Assembly (NCBI GenBank): GCA_902788605.1
Contig: CADAKX010000027.1
Span: forward strand, 1 to 64,000
Direction: 5' to 3'
Length of the DNA: 64,000 bases
Origin: an uncultured Prevotellaceae bacterium
GTDB taxonomy: Bacteria; Bacteroidota; Bacteroidia; Bacteroidales; Bacteroidaceae
Each line of letters starts with the position of its first letter. The first letter of the stretch is position 1. This document shows positions 63,694 to 64,000 of this stretch, piece by piece. The translations under genes and the position numbers were made by a program. A model generated the notes under the pieces. That model saw only the letters and a program-made list of their open reading frames with translations, was not told the DNA's origin and searched no databases.

Positions 63694-64000
63694 ATGAGTA
63701 ACTATTTAGAAGACAAAGATTTGGAGTTCTTAAAGAATTGTCCAAATGAAGATTTGAAGGTTTTGGCCGATTTGTTGGTGTTTGACAAAGACGGAAAGAA
63801 ACGTTGGAATGAAAAACTATCAGAAAAAAAGTCTTATTTAGAAGGCTATCCTAACAATCTCAAAAATGCAGTTGACGATATTATTCTAGAATTACAATGC
63901 TATGGCGCTGACACCATTGCGTCTGCTGCCAGGGAAATCTTTGGAAAACATCCTGGTGTGCCTTACAGAGAGATTCTAATGGATGTATGCGACAAGAAAA
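63694..64000 (+). CDS. Second YaaW/UPF0174 (DUF3944) family protein, partial
   Basis: Starts at ATG 63694 with MSNYLEDKDLEFLKNCPNED and is cut by the window end after about 102 residues. DKDLEFLKNC, LLVFDKDGKKRWNEKLSE and LELQCYGADTI align with the first YaaW protein (58502-59239) and with E. coli YaaW. It is a diverged paralogue, so the island probably repeats its YaaW module or uses two subunits. Confidence 0.8.
   Translation, partial: MSNYLEDKDLEFLKNCPNEDLKVLADLLVFDKDGKKRWNEKLSEKKSYLEGYPNNLKNAVDDIILELQCYGADTIASAAREIFGKHPGVPYREILMDVCDKK

Overview
The window comes from a Bacteroidales chromosome, most likely a gut or rumen Prevotella-type organism. The evidence is a SusC/SusD pair, lipoprotein-type secreted hydrolases, a menaquinone (men) gene set, AspS/InfC/RNase Y of Bacteroidetes type, and many promoters of the Bacteroidetes form (TTTG about 19-20 bp upstream of TAnnTTTG). 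Initiation regions rarely show a Shine-Dalgarno sequence, so starts were chosen from promoter positions, family N-termini and signal peptides.

Layout. 1-500: start of a minus-strand probable thioesterase, then a promoter-to-terminator unit containing a tRNA-like 3' module. 512-8812: surface-polysaccharide cluster of two divergent operons (five minus-strand glycosyltransferases; two plus-strand GT4 enzymes and a hexapeptide acyltransferase). 8840-11456: two small winged-helix-type proteins and aspS. 11545-14968: divergent GH43/GH105 pair for pectin- or arabinan-type glycans. 15068-19412: DUF1573 protein, coiled-coil protein/zapA/rny operon, a conserved hypothetical, and rfbA. 19447-32149: secreted M6 protease, a striking array of four 11-bp palindromes at exact 21-bp spacing, and a five-gene SusC/SusD operon with a metallopeptidase, a frameshifted DUF4302 protein and a secreted protein of unknown role. 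32481-33823: infC-rpmI-rplT, in which rpmI carries a 34-nt internal deletion. 33952-44153: aroB, then the menaquinone genes in two blocks (ROK-menI-menF-menD and greA-menB-menC-menE) separated by a plus-strand nucleoside kinase. 44312-47348: a Cthe_2159-like secreted protein and DsbD. 47375-57711: Sus-independent glycan operon (SGNH hydrolase, MFS sugar porter, DUF5107-TPR protein, GH35, GH2). 57750-58500: a mostly empty junction with a 30-codon stub resembling the N-terminus of an HTH/excisionase protein. 58502-64000: an AT-richer plus-strand island that begins and (at the window edge) ends with YaaW/UPF0174 proteins and contains an M48-type peptidase, a small alpha/beta protein, a small membrane protein and two glycine-zipper membrane proteins.

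The best candidates for something undescribed are the YaaW/M48/glycine-zipper island and the 21-bp-phased palindrome array. A second theme is short repetitive DNA inside reading frames at tolerant places: GT4 interdomain linkers, the DUF5107 N-terminus, and the MFS and MenE C-termini. Three genes look damaged or shortened (rpmI, DUF4302, menD); sequencing or assembly error cannot be excluded for these.
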